From assembly GCF_000263195.1 (NCBI RefSeq), contig NC_018748.1:3348001-3412000 (forward strand): DNA of 64,000 bases, read 5' to 3'. The position numbers and the translations under genes were made by a program. This document shows, one piece after another, positions 53,812-62,646 of this stretch. Source of the DNA: Emticicia oligotrophica DSM 17448 (GTDB lineage: Bacteria; Bacteroidota; Bacteroidia; Cytophagales; Spirosomataceae). Position 1 is the stretch's first letter. Every line of letters starts with the position of its first letter. The notes beneath the pieces were generated by a model that had not been told where the DNA came from, made no database searches, and saw only the letters and a list, made by a program, of their open reading frames with translations.

Positions 53812-54732
53812 ATGAAAAATTATACTTACACGCTGTGCATAATCATTGCAGCTACAATTGCTTATTTTTTCCCTCAATACTTTACGGAAATTAATGGTTT
53901 TCAATTGAAAGAGTTGATTATTCCACTTCTGCAAGTCATTATGTTTGGCATGGGAACAACCATGACTTACGATGATTTTATGGGAGTTATAAAAATGCCA
54001 AGAGCCGTAATAGTTGGTTTGGTTTGTCAGTTTACTATCATGCCATTTTTAGGTTTTGCCATTGCCAAAAGTTTTAATTTCCCTCCTGAAATTGCTGCGG
54101 GGATAATTTTAGTTGGATGTTCGCCGAGTGGTTTAGCTTCTAATGTGATGTCTTATATTGCTAAAGCAAATGTTGCATTATCCATCACAATTACTTCATT
54201 TGCAACGCTTCTTGCTCCAATTATGACACCTTTTTTGATGAAAGTTCTTGGCGGTCAATTTATTGAAGTAGATTTTTGGAGTATGACATTCGATATTGCC
54301 AAAATGATTATTGTTCCAGTAGGAATAGGTTTTTTAGTGACGAAATTATTAGCTGGTCGTGCAGCTTGGTTACAGCAAGTATTACCAGTTATTTCGATGG
54401 CTGGTATTGCTTTTATTATTGTTATTATAACGGCTGCTGGACAGAAATCATTGCAAACTGTTGGTATAGCCTTAGTTTTTGCCACATTGTTGCATAATTT
54501 GGGCGGGTTTATATTAGGTTATTGGGGTGCAAGGCTCTTCAGATTACCTGAGCAAGATTGCCGCACCGTAGCTATTGAAGTAGGTTTACAAAATGCAGGT
54601 TTGGCATCTGGTTTAGCCAAAGCAATGGGGAAACTCGCTACTGTGGGCATTGCACCAGCACTTTTTGGACCGATTATGAACACAAACGGCTCACTTTTGG
54701 CCAGTTTTTGGAGTACAAGAAAGCCTTCATAA
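53812..54732 (+). CDS. BASS-family (bile acid:Na+ symporter-like) transporter
   Basis: 306 residues, nine to ten helices. MFGMGTTMTYDDFMGVIKMPRAVIVGLVCQFTIMP and ILVGCSPSGLASNVMSYIAKANVALSI (in segments, with the Na+-binding crossing) are characteristic of the bile acid:sodium symporter family; LQNAGLASGLAK is the second crossing segment. Bacterial members move organic acids such as pantoate. Substrate unknown. Single gene. Confidence 0.9.
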   Translation: MKNYTYTLCIIIAATIAYFFPQYFTEINGFQLKELIIPLLQVIMFGMGTTMTYDDFMGVIKMPRAVIVGLVCQFTIMPFLGFAIAKSFNFPPEIAAGIILVGCSPSGLASNVMSYIAKANVALSITITSFATLLAPIMTPFLMKVLGGQFIEVDFWSMTFDIAKMIIVPVGIGFLVTKLLAGRAAWLQQVLPVISMAGIAFIIVIITAAGQKSLQTVGIALVFATLLHNLGGFILGYWGARLFRLPEQDCRTVAIEVGLQNAGLASGLAKAMGKLATVGIAPALFGPIMNTNGSLLASFWSTRKPS

Positions 54733-54773
54733 GTTCAGAATTCTGATGAGGCTGCCCGTGAGGTTTAAAGTTC

Positions 54774-54886
54774 TGAGTCATTTTTCGATTCCCGAGTAAT
54801 TTTTCAGTGACTGAGTAATCAATATCCAAGCAAATTTTTCAGTGTCTGAGTAGATTTTTTGGTGCCCGAGCGAAGCCGAGGGCACC
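54774..54886. repeat. decayed tandem repeat of about 19-20 nt ending in a family B palindrome
   Basis: Six imperfect units can be laid out: starts at 54774, 54793, 54812, 54831, 54847 and 54867, several beginning TGAGTnA or CGAGnnA followed by TTTTTC-AGTG-like ends. The last unit is the family B palindrome GGTGCCCGAGCG...GGGCACC (54861-54886). Confidence 0.5.
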
Positions 54887-54895
54887 TAAAAAATC
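54853..54895. terminator. long palindrome at the 3' end of the GHL10-type gene
   Basis: GATTTTTT-GGTGCCC / GGGCACC-TAAAAAATC around GAGCGAAGCCGA; T runs flank both sides and the stop codon of the minus-strand gene overlaps it, so it probably also works as a terminator. Confidence 0.6.
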
Positions 54896-56447
54896 ATTTC
54901 AATTTCACCACATTACTCATAACGCTCTCATTTTGTAGGCGGTCAAGAGCAGTTACTACATAAAGATAGCTTTTCCCTTGATTGAAAGTTTTATCAGTAA
55001 AATTTAAAAGTCCCTGATTTCTTACAATCTGCAAGATGCGAGCTGGATTTTCTAGATTAATTGCTTCATTTTCTTCAAAACGATATATCACAAAAGCATA
55101 AACATCTTCAGCATCTTTGGGGGGGAGTGCTGGTAATTCCCAAGTAAGAGTGATTCCCAAATCAGCAACTTTTTTGACTTTTACATTTTGGGGGGCATTG
55201 GGAGGGGTTTTATCCTTCCAAGGCATGCTTGGCACAAGAGCGGGATAATTGTAAATATTTCTTAGAGAATCATTTACAGATAACTCATTGTTAGTTAATG
55301 ATTTAGAACTAAAATAAATACTGCCACTAATTTGTGGTTTGGTGCGGTTATATCTAATCTGACGTGGAATTTGATTTGCTTTTTCCCAACCTTCATCTTT
55401 GCTTCCAGCTTTTATTCGATAGGCTCCATGACCAATGTAGAGGTGTCGGCCAAAAGAATTTTTTACCCACCAATCGGTCATTACTTTGTAAGGTACTTTA
55501 TCAAATTCAAAGCTAAAATAGATTTGTGGGGCAATGTAATCTAACCAACCTTCTTTTACCCATTTACGAGTATCGGCATAAAGATTATCATAAGAAGGTT
55601 GTCCACCTTGGGTTGCTGAACCGATGGGGTCAGTAGAGGCATTTCTCCAAACTGCCGATGGACTAATGCCAAATTTTACTTTTGGCTTTTCACGTTTGAT
55701 GGCCTCACTTACATTTTTCACCACCATATCTACATTGTGGCGTCGCCAATCGTCAATATTGCTAAAACCATCGTTATATTTCTTGAATGTATCTTCATCT
55801 CTTAGTTTTTGATTGGCTTCGGCATAAGGATAAAAATAATCATCGAAATGAATGCCATCCACATCATAATTGCGAACAATATTTACTACCACATCAGTGA
55901 TATAATTTCGTACTTCAGGAATGCCTAAATTAAATAATTTGTATCCTCCGTAGCTTAAAAACCATTCGGGTTTCGTTTTGGTAATATGGTATTCCATCAC
56001 ACTTTTCGATGCCTTGTGTGTGCCTCGATTCATATTGAGCCAAGCATGAAACTCAAGTCCACGTTCGTGTGTTTCGTGTATCATAAACACCATTGGGTCA
56101 TAGTAGGGGTTAGGAGCTTTGCCTTGCTCACCCATAAGCCATTCTGACCAAGGTTCTTTACTTCTGGCATAAAAAGCATCGGCAGCGGCACGTACTTGTA
56201 CAAATACGGCATTCATGCCATAACTTTTTTGTTTATCGAGAATAGTACGAAATTCTTGTTGTTGAGCTTCAGAACTTAAGCCTTTTCGTGTGGGCCAATC
56301 AATATTATCGACTGTGGCAATCCATACGGCACGAAATTCTCGTTTAGGACCTGCTGGCTTTGAGACAACTTGTTGGTTAACTTTTTTACTACACCCACTT
56401 AGGAAAGCATAGATTATTAGGAAAAAAGCTGCTTTTTTGAAGTGCAT
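54894..56447 (-). CDS. GHL10-type glycoside hydrolase-like lipoprotein (YngK family)
   Basis: 517 residues with lipoprotein signal (lipobox LSGC at about 16-19). About 38-370 is the GHL10/DUF187 barrel: FRAVWIATVDNIDWPTRKGL, GMNAVFVQVRAAADAFYAR, GLEFHAWLNMNRGTHK, DVDGIHFDDYFYPYA and YIAPQIYFS; the DYFYP aspartates are candidate catalytic acids. A C-terminal fibronectin-III-like domain (about 420-510) follows. Likely cleaves a peptidoglycan- or polysaccharide-type substrate at the cell surface; substrate unproven. Confidence 0.88.
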   Translation of the reverse strand: MHFKKAAFFLIIYAFLSGCSKKVNQQVVSKPAGPKREFRAVWIATVDNIDWPTRKGLSSEAQQQEFRTILDKQKSYGMNAVFVQVRAAADAFYARSKEPWSEWLMGEQGKAPNPYYDPMVFMIHETHERGLEFHAWLNMNRGTHKASKSVMEYHITKTKPEWFLSYGGYKLFNLGIPEVRNYITDVVVNIVRNYDVDGIHFDDYFYPYAEANQKLRDEDTFKKYNDGFSNIDDWRRHNVDMVVKNVSEAIKREKPKVKFGISPSAVWRNASTDPIGSATQGGQPSYDNLYADTRKWVKEGWLDYIAPQIYFSFEFDKVPYKVMTDWWVKNSFGRHLYIGHGAYRIKAGSKDEGWEKANQIPRQIRYNRTKPQISGSIYFSSKSLTNNELSVNDSLRNIYNYPALVPSMPWKDKTPPNAPQNVKVKKVADLGITLTWELPALPPKDAEDVYAFVIYRFEENEAINLENPARILQIVRNQGLLNFTDKTFNQGKSYLYVVTALDRLQNESVMSNVVKLK

Positions 56448-56631
56448 CGAAATACGCTTTTGTGAAAATTTTTATTCAAAATTATAGAAAAATTTAACCA
56501 AAAGCTTAAATTTTGTTACTTTTGCTTTAAATAGTCTATTGTCTGCTAAGCAATTAATAATTTTCGAGTCATTGACTATAAACTTAAATCTGTCGTTAGT
56601 CTTTTATCGACTATCTACTAAATAATATACT

Positions 56632-57351
56632 GTGAAAGAATACGGAAGTAACATTCAGAAATTAACAGACTACATTGGTACTCTGCCTGACCGTGAACAA
56701 CGCACAAGATATGCACATATTTTGATTGAATTGATGCGTCAGATTCACCCAAATATGCGTGAGGGAATCGACTACTCGAAGAAACTTTGGGATGACCTCT
56801 ACGTAATGGCCAATTTTGATTTAGATGTTGATAGCCCGTTTCCGCCGCCACCAAAAGAAATTTTGGGTAAAAAGCCAATGACGGTACCTTATAACCAACA
56901 CCAACTCAAACATCGCCTTTATGGTCGTAATCTAGAGTTATTGGTGTTGAAAGCCATGATTACACCCGAACTCGATGACCGAAAGGCGTTTATTTCTTAT
57001 ATGGTGCGATTAATGAAGAGTTTCTATCAAGTTTGGAATAAGGATACTATTGAAACTGCTGAATGTTTGCAACAAATTTTAGAACTTTCAGGTTTTAAAT
57101 TACAGCAAGAGATTGACGAACTTCGCCGTGATGGTTTGATGGAATCTTCGCCAAGAGACGGTAGTAGCAATCGTCAGCGTTCGCAGCAAAATCAAGGTCA
57201 AAATGGGGGAGGCCACCAATTCAGAGATAATCGTGGCGATAACCGTGATAATCGTAATAATCGTAATGACCGCAACGACCGCAATAAAAACTTCGGTAAT
57301 AATGGCAATTACAAAAACAACAAAAACAATAATAATCGCAGACCGAGATAA
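56632..57351 (+). CDS. DUF4290 protein with disordered Asn/Arg/Asp tail
   Basis: 239 residues from GTG 56632. Residues 1-175 are the helical DUF4290 domain (YGSNIQKLTDYIGTLPDREQRTRYAHI, QIHPNMREGIDYSKKLWDDL in segments), found across Bacteroidota and of unknown function. The tail (about 180-239) is almost entirely Asn, Arg, Asp and Gly, recalling RNA-binding low-complexity regions. A TACTTTTG -7 candidate lies at 56517-56524. It sits upstream of murA with 146 nt between. Confidence 0.8.
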   Translation: MKEYGSNIQKLTDYIGTLPDREQRTRYAHILIELMRQIHPNMREGIDYSKKLWDDLYVMANFDLDVDSPFPPPPKEILGKKPMTVPYNQHQLKHRLYGRNLELLVLKAMITPELDDRKAFISYMVRLMKSFYQVWNKDTIETAECLQQILELSGFKLQQEIDELRRDGLMESSPRDGSSNRQRSQQNQGQNGGGHQFRDNRGDNRDNRNNRNDRNDRNKNFGNNGNYKNNKNNNNRRPR

Positions 57352-57497
57352 TGTTTAATGAATAATGGATAATGTAAAATGAAAAATTTTACAAATACTT
57401 TAATCTAATATTCTATAAAACTACTCAACAATTGAATGGTTTGATAATGAAAACCTTCATTATTCATTCTAAATTATTCATTCTACATTTATAAAAA

Positions 57498-58802
57498 ATG
57501 GCATCATTTAAAATAACAGGAGGACGAAAACTTAAAGGAGAAATTATTCCGCAGGGGGCGAAAAACGAAGCATTACAGATTTTGTGTGCCGTTTTAATGA
57601 CCAAAGAACCTGTAACGATTCATAATATTCCAAATATCCGTGATGTAAATAAACTCATGGAATTACTTGAAGATATGGGGGTAAGCCGCAATAAAATCGG
57701 TGAAGGCTCTTATCGTTTTCAGGCTGATGCTGTAAACTTCGAGTATTTCGAAACGGCTGAATATAAAGATAAAGCGGCTTCTTTGCGTGGTTCAATCATG
57801 CTTTTAGGTCCAATGTTGGCACGTTTTGGCAAAGGAAAAGCTCCACGTCCGGGTGGCGATAAAATCGGTCGCCGTCCTTTAGATACACACTTCACTGGTT
57901 TCCAAAAACTTGGTGCTGAATTTATCTACGACCCCAACGATGCTTTCTATACAGTAGATGGCTCAAAGATGAAAGGAGCGTATGTATGGATGGATGAAAT
58001 TTCGGTAACAGGTACGGCCAATGTTTTGATGGCTGCTGCCATGGCTGAAGGTACAACTACTATCTATAATGCTGCTTGTGAGCCATATCTTCAACAGTTG
58101 TGTAAGATGCTCAACCGAATGGGAGCAAAAATTACGGGTGTAGGTTCAAACTTGCTCACTATTGAAGGTGTAAGTGAATTAGGTGGTTGTGAACATACGA
58201 TGCTTCCAGATATGATTGAAATTGGTAGTTTTATTGGTTTGGCTGCCATGACTCAATCGGAGATTACCATTAAAAACTGTCAGATTCCAGAACTTGGTAT
58301 TATTCCCGATGTATTCAAGAAATTAGGTATTCAGATGGAATTCCGTGGAGATGATATTCATATTCCTGCTCAGAAACACTACGAAATCAGCTCATTGATT
58401 GATGGCTCGATTCTGACAATTTATGATGCTCCGTGGCCGGGCTTTACACCTGATTTGATTTCGATTATTTTGGTTACAGCTATTCAGGCTAAAGGTGCGG
58501 TGTTGATTCACCAAAAGATGTTTGAAAGTCGCCTTTTCTTTGTTGATAAATTGATTGAAATGGGTGCCCAGATTATTTTGTGCGACCCACATCGTGCCAA
58601 CGTAATTGGTTTAAATCGTGAGCATAATTTACGTGGAATCAGAATGACATCGCCAGATATTCGTGCTGGGGTTTCGTTGTTGATTGCGGCACTTTCGGCC
58701 GATGGTACGAGTACAATTGATAATATCGAACAAATTGACCGTGGCTACCAAGACATCGACAAACGCTTGAATGCGATTGGTGCCGAAATTATTAGAATAT
58801 AG
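57498..58802 (+). CDS. murA: UDP-N-acetylglucosamine 1-carboxyvinyltransferase, Asp in place of the usual Cys
   Basis: 434 residues. Adds enolpyruvate to UDP-GlcNAc, the first committed step of peptidoglycan synthesis. Opening GGRKLKGEIIPQGAKNEALQIL includes the catalytic Lys and Asn; the active-site loop reads PRPGGDKIGRRPLDTH, so residue 121 (E. coli Cys115 equivalent) is Asp. Asp at this position is known in naturally fosfomycin-insensitive MurA. Normal length; strong terminator downstream. Confidence 0.96.
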   Translation: MASFKITGGRKLKGEIIPQGAKNEALQILCAVLMTKEPVTIHNIPNIRDVNKLMELLEDMGVSRNKIGEGSYRFQADAVNFEYFETAEYKDKAASLRGSIMLLGPMLARFGKGKAPRPGGDKIGRRPLDTHFTGFQKLGAEFIYDPNDAFYTVDGSKMKGAYVWMDEISVTGTANVLMAAAMAEGTTTIYNAACEPYLQQLCKMLNRMGAKITGVGSNLLTIEGVSELGGCEHTMLPDMIEIGSFIGLAAMTQSEITIKNCQIPELGIIPDVFKKLGIQMEFRGDDIHIPAQKHYEISSLIDGSILTIYDAPWPGFTPDLISIILVTAIQAKGAVLIHQKMFESRLFFVDKLIEMGAQIILCDPHRANVIGLNREHNLRGIRMTSPDIRAGVSLLIAALSADGTSTIDNIEQIDRGYQDIDKRLNAIGAEIIRI

Positions 58803-58841
58803 TTTTTAATTAACGAACGCTTGTATAAGCGATAAAGATAA

Positions 58842-58868
58842 AAAAGGGTTGTTTCAACAACCCTTTTT
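58842..58868 (+). terminator. intrinsic terminator of murA
   Basis: AAAAGGGTTGT / ACAACCCTTTT, 11-bp stem with a 4-nt loop and T tail, 40 nt after murA. Confidence 0.88.
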
Positions 58869-58958
58869 TGTTTAAAGGCTAATGATTTGATTATCAGTAC
58901 GAAATCAATGTATTACACACGAATAGCAAAAAAAAAGAAAATTTCTTTAGTTGAGTTT

Positions 58959-58988
58959 TTGTATTTTAAAAATTAAACTCTACCTTTG
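58959..58988 (+). promoter_or_regulatory. consensus promoter of the tRNA gene
   Basis: TTG (58959-58961), exactly 19 nt, TACCTTTG (58981-58988), 19 nt before the mature tRNA 5' end. An ideal match to the Bacteroidota consensus. Confidence 0.8.
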
Positions 58989-59007
58989 CAATCCCAAAGC
59001 GACACTT

Positions 59008-59091
59008 GCCCGGATGGCGGAATTGGTAGACGCGTTGGTCTCAAACACCAATAGGTTCACCCCTGTGCCGGTTCGACTCCGGCTCCGGGTA
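59008..59091 (+). tRNA. tRNA-Leu (CAA anticodon)
   Basis: 84 nt, class II. Acceptor GCCCGGA pairs with TCCGGGT (one wobble at the first pair), discriminator A at 59091. D arm TGGCGGAATTGGTAGACGCG, anticodon stem TTGGT/ACCAA with loop CTCAAAC (CAA at 34-36), a long variable arm, and T arm CCGGTTCGACTCCGG. CCA is not encoded. The anticodon reads TTG leucine codons. Confidence 0.97.
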
Positions 59092-59108
59092 CGCAAAAAC
59101 AAAAAAAT

Positions 59109-59148
59109 AACCGTAAAATGCTGAAAATTAGGCTTTTACGGTTTTTTT
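59109..59148 (+). terminator. terminator of the tRNA gene
   Basis: AACCGTAAAA / TTTTACGGTT, 10-bp stem, then six T. The stretch 59149-59550 beyond it shows no gene; TAGATTTG at 59360-59367 is a weak -7 candidate for the SBBP gene. Confidence 0.88.
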
Positions 59149-59550
59149 GTTGCTAAAACTTTTCAATTGTTAGTAATAATATTAGTACAAGTTATTTCAA
59201 CAAGGCAGATATATAGTCTATGTAAAATATGACCTACAATGTAAAATTGATAGAATCAAATCAGGATAGAATGCAATTTCTTTGATTAAATAAGTATTGT
59301 TGTTGAAAAAATACATATATTAATTTCATTACTACTAATTTTTAATGGTTTAATGAAAGTAGATTTGTAGAAGATTAAGGAAATTACGATATTTTTTATT
59401 TATCAACCTCTAAAGGTTTCTGATAAATCAGTAAATCCATCACTCTTTGGGGTTTAGTTATTTTAAAGATTTTTTGCCATTTACTGTAGTTATTTTTACT
59501 TCTTTCCAAATTTATTTTGACCACAATTCCGAAAAGTATCACGACTAAAA

Positions 59551-61095
59551 ATGAAAAAAATATTGTATGTACTTGTTTGCCTAACTTTACAGTTTGGCAA
59601 TTTAAAAGCACAGAATGTTACTATTACACCCAATGGAATTACACCTGCTCAAACATCCGCTAGCTATCTACGCATTAGTTATGATGCAATATTAGCATTA
59701 CCAAGTCCAGTAAAAGGTGATATGGCTTACGATATCACATTTGATTGTTTACGAGTATATAATGGCAAAAAATGGCTTTGTACCTACCAGAATCCTAAAA
59801 GCTATGTACCTAATAGTGCAGCCATCGCATCGGTCAGTGGCAATAGTTATGCCTATGGAAATAAATGTGCCGTAGATGCCTCAGGAAATGTATATGTAAC
59901 TGGGTATTTTTCTAGAAAAGCTAATTTCGGATCAATATCTAAAACATCTGCCGGATATGAGGATATGTTCGTAGCAAAATATAATAGTGAGGGTGTAGTG
60001 CAGTGGGTACAAACTGCGGGGGGGAATGATACTGATTTTGGTTATGATATTGCCGTTGATGCTTCTGGCAATGTATATGTAACAGGGCTTTTTTGGTACA
60101 CTGCTAGTTTTGGTGGATTTTCTAAAATTTCATCGGGTTTAGGTGATGCCTTTGTTGTGAAATACAATAGCGAAGGTGTAGTGCAATGGGTACAAACTGC
60201 AGGTGGCATAGCAGGCGACGTAAGTAACAGCGTTGCAGTTGATATTTCTGGAAATGTCTATATAACAGGAACATATGGAGGTACAGCTAACTTCAATGAG
60301 CGTTCTATCACGCCTGTTGGTACAAATGATATCTTTGTGGCAAAATACAATAGCAGTGGTGTAATACAGTGGGTAGTTTCGGCAGGCGGGGCATTTGATG
60401 ATTATGCCAATGCTATTGCCGTTGATGCCTTGGGGAAAGTATATATAACTGGTGGTTTTTCAGGTACTGCTTATTTTGGTAGTAATGCTGAAACTACTTA
60501 CGGTAATACTGATATATTTGTTGCAAAATTTGACCAGTCTAGTATGAATTGGGAATGGTCAGAAAAGGCAGGTGGCACATCAGGAGATTATGGCAGAGAT
60601 ATTGCCGTAGATATTTCGGGTAATATCTACATAACTGGTAGTATATGGAGTTTTTCATATTTTGGCTCCATTACTAAATCAATAATAGGATATGATGATG
60701 CTTTTGTTGCAAAATACGACAATTATGGTTCGATACAATGGGTACAAACTGCTGGGGGCACAGGAATAGATGATGGTCTAAGTATTGCTCTTGATGCCTC
60801 AGCCAATGTTTATATAACAGGTTCTTTTTTTTCTTCTGCTACTTTTAACGGTGTCACCCAAACCTCAATCGGTAACTTTGATATTTTCGTGGTAAAATAT
60901 AGCAAGGACGGGGCTTTCCAATGGGTACAAAGTGGAGGAAGTACGGATGTTGATGGAGGATTGGGTATTGCTATTGACGCTTCATACAATGTTTACTTGA
61001 CTGGGTACTATAGAGGTTCTGCCACTTTTGGCTTAACCACACTTACCACTACTAATGATATCCCCTCTGTGTTTTTGGTAAGGATAGAAAAGTAA
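59551..61095 (+). CDS. SBBP-repeat secreted beta-propeller protein
   Basis: 514 residues with signal peptide (1-21, ending KAQ). A short N-terminal domain is followed from about residue 95 by at least eight SBBP-type units, each with a core like DASGNVYVTGYFSGTANFG, a DIFVAKYN strand and an IQWVQTAGG end; these form beta-propeller blades. Paralogous secreted proteins occur widely in Bacteroidota; function is probably extracellular but unknown. No surface-attachment domain is evident at the C-terminus. Confidence 0.85.
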   Translation: MKKILYVLVCLTLQFGNLKAQNVTITPNGITPAQTSASYLRISYDAILALPSPVKGDMAYDITFDCLRVYNGKKWLCTYQNPKSYVPNSAAIASVSGNSYAYGNKCAVDASGNVYVTGYFSRKANFGSISKTSAGYEDMFVAKYNSEGVVQWVQTAGGNDTDFGYDIAVDASGNVYVTGLFWYTASFGGFSKISSGLGDAFVVKYNSEGVVQWVQTAGGIAGDVSNSVAVDISGNVYITGTYGGTANFNERSITPVGTNDIFVAKYNSSGVIQWVVSAGGAFDDYANAIAVDALGKVYITGGFSGTAYFGSNAETTYGNTDIFVAKFDQSSMNWEWSEKAGGTSGDYGRDIAVDISGNIYITGSIWSFSYFGSITKSIIGYDDAFVAKYDNYGSIQWVQTAGGTGIDDGLSIALDASANVYITGSFFSSATFNGVTQTSIGNFDIFVVKYSKDGAFQWVQSGGSTDVDGGLGIAIDASYNVYLTGYYRGSATFGLTTLTTTNDIPSVFLVRIEK

Positions 61096-61117
61096 ATATT
61101 TAAGCAGTTTATTATAG

Positions 61118-61150
61118 TAAATCAGACAAGTTACAAACTTGTCCTACAAC
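61118..61150. repeat. dispersed palindromic repeat, family C, copy 3
   Basis: GACAAGTTACAAACTTGTCC within GTAAATCA...TACAAC; the CTTGTCCTACA arm matches copies at 50786-50814 and 50851-50876. Confidence 0.5.
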
Positions 61151-61163
61151 GTATTTAAAAGAA

Positions 61164-61198
61164 AAGCCACGTTAATTATACTTTTAACGTGGCTTCAT
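61164..61198. terminator. bidirectional terminator
   Basis: AAGCCACGTTAA / TTAACGTGGCTT, 12-bp stem with 8-nt loop between converging genes. Confidence 0.75.
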
Positions 61199-61232
61199 TA
61201 TTTTGACTGAAATTGATTGATGAATTGTTTTA

Positions 61233-62576
61233 TCAAAACAAATTCTTATCAATAAACTCATTTCTAAATTTTCCTTCTGGGTCGTGTTTGGTCATTAAAT
61301 CTTTAAATTCGCTAAGTTTTTCGATTCTTCCTTGTAAAACTGCTGGTTTTAAGGTAAAGATTTTTCCCCAATGTGGGCGAGGATTGAATGGAGCAAGGGC
61401 CTCTTCGATACTCGGCAAAAGTTTCGTGACTTCCTCGGTCTCTTGTTTCCATGTAAAATGAAAAGCTACGCATGTCTTCTTGTAAAATGGACTCATCATA
61501 AGCTCATCAGCTGCAATGGCACGTACCTCCGTTATGAATAAATGTGGCGAAACTTCTGCATTCAATTTTTCGATGGCCATTAGACCTTCGTAGGCGTGTT
61601 CGAATGGAATAAAAAATTCAGATTGTAATTCTTTTCCACTACTTGGTGTAAAGCCCATTTTAAAATGGGGCATTCGCTCGTACCAAGGGCCTTCTACACC
61701 CATTTGGTCGGTGCAGTTGATGGCATCAAGTGTTTCAATTGGATGAAGATTTTTAGTTTGAAGTTTCGCTCCATAAAACTCAGGTGCGATTTCTTTTAAA
61801 TCTTCTGCCTTGCTTTTTATCCAAACCTCATTGATATTTTTATTTTTCCAATCAGTAAACAAACTTACACTATATCCTGCCGACATAATTGCCTCAAAAT
61901 TTTTCTCTAAGGCCAGCATGGGCATATTTTGATACACAATTTGCTTCATTTTGAAGGTAGGTTGTAAATCAAGGGTCATTTTAGTTACAATTCCTAATGC
62001 TCCTAAATTCACCACCGCCCCTAAAAATTCGGCACCATCTTTTTCTTTGTTTAGGTTTATAACTTCTCCTTTTCCGTTCACAAACTCAATTCCTGAAACA
62101 CTACTTGCCAAACATCCATTTTTGATACCCGAACCGTGCGTAGCTGTGGCACAAGCACCAGCCACCGAAATATGAGGCAATGACGCCAAATTATAAAGTG
62201 CAAACCCATTTTCATCGAGGTATTTACAGAGTTCCCCATATTTGATTCCAGCCTCAACAGTAACAGTTTTTTTATCTTTATCTAACGATATTATTTTGTT
62301 AAATGCTGCCGAGGAAATTTGATTTTCAGTGCTATCGGCGATTTTATTAAAGCAATGTTTGGTGCCGAGCCCACGAACCTTTTTAAGTTTTTTGATTGTA
62401 TCTTGTAGTTCGGAGATATTTTTTGGTGTGTAAAGATTATCAGTGCTGTAAGTTAAATTGCCTGCCCAGTTTGTACGAGGGTCTGATTTTGGTTTTTCTT
62501 TGCAAGAAATGAGTTGAGGAAAAGCCGCTCCCGCTGCCAAAACAGAGGTGGTTTTGAGAAAGGTACGTTTGTTCAT
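61233..62576 (-). CDS. FAD-linked oxidase of the D-arabinono-1,4-lactone oxidase/alditol oxidase type
   Basis: 447 residues. Signal-bearing N-terminus (KRTFLKTTSVLAAGAAFPQLISC; Tat-like with one Arg, or lipoprotein). The PCMH-type FAD domain has RGLGTKHCFNKIAD (flavin loop, Gly-Thr-Lys-His) and VAGACATATHGSG; the C-terminal domain ends with FNPRPHWGKIF, the HWGK motif of the ALO family. Oxidises a sugar lactone or alditol with O2 or another acceptor. Single gene; substrate unknown. Confidence 0.86.
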   Translation of the reverse strand: MNKRTFLKTTSVLAAGAAFPQLISCKEKPKSDPRTNWAGNLTYSTDNLYTPKNISELQDTIKKLKKVRGLGTKHCFNKIADSTENQISSAAFNKIISLDKDKKTVTVEAGIKYGELCKYLDENGFALYNLASLPHISVAGACATATHGSGIKNGCLASSVSGIEFVNGKGEVINLNKEKDGAEFLGAVVNLGALGIVTKMTLDLQPTFKMKQIVYQNMPMLALEKNFEAIMSAGYSVSLFTDWKNKNINEVWIKSKAEDLKEIAPEFYGAKLQTKNLHPIETLDAINCTDQMGVEGPWYERMPHFKMGFTPSSGKELQSEFFIPFEHAYEGLMAIEKLNAEVSPHLFITEVRAIAADELMMSPFYKKTCVAFHFTWKQETEEVTKLLPSIEEALAPFNPRPHWGKIFTLKPAVLQGRIEKLSEFKDLMTKHDPEGKFRNEFIDKNLF

Positions 62577-62646
62577 AAATTAATGGAGTAAATAGGTTTG
62601 AATAGAAAAAATTAGGTAAATGCTTAATTTTTAGGCAAATGGGTTA

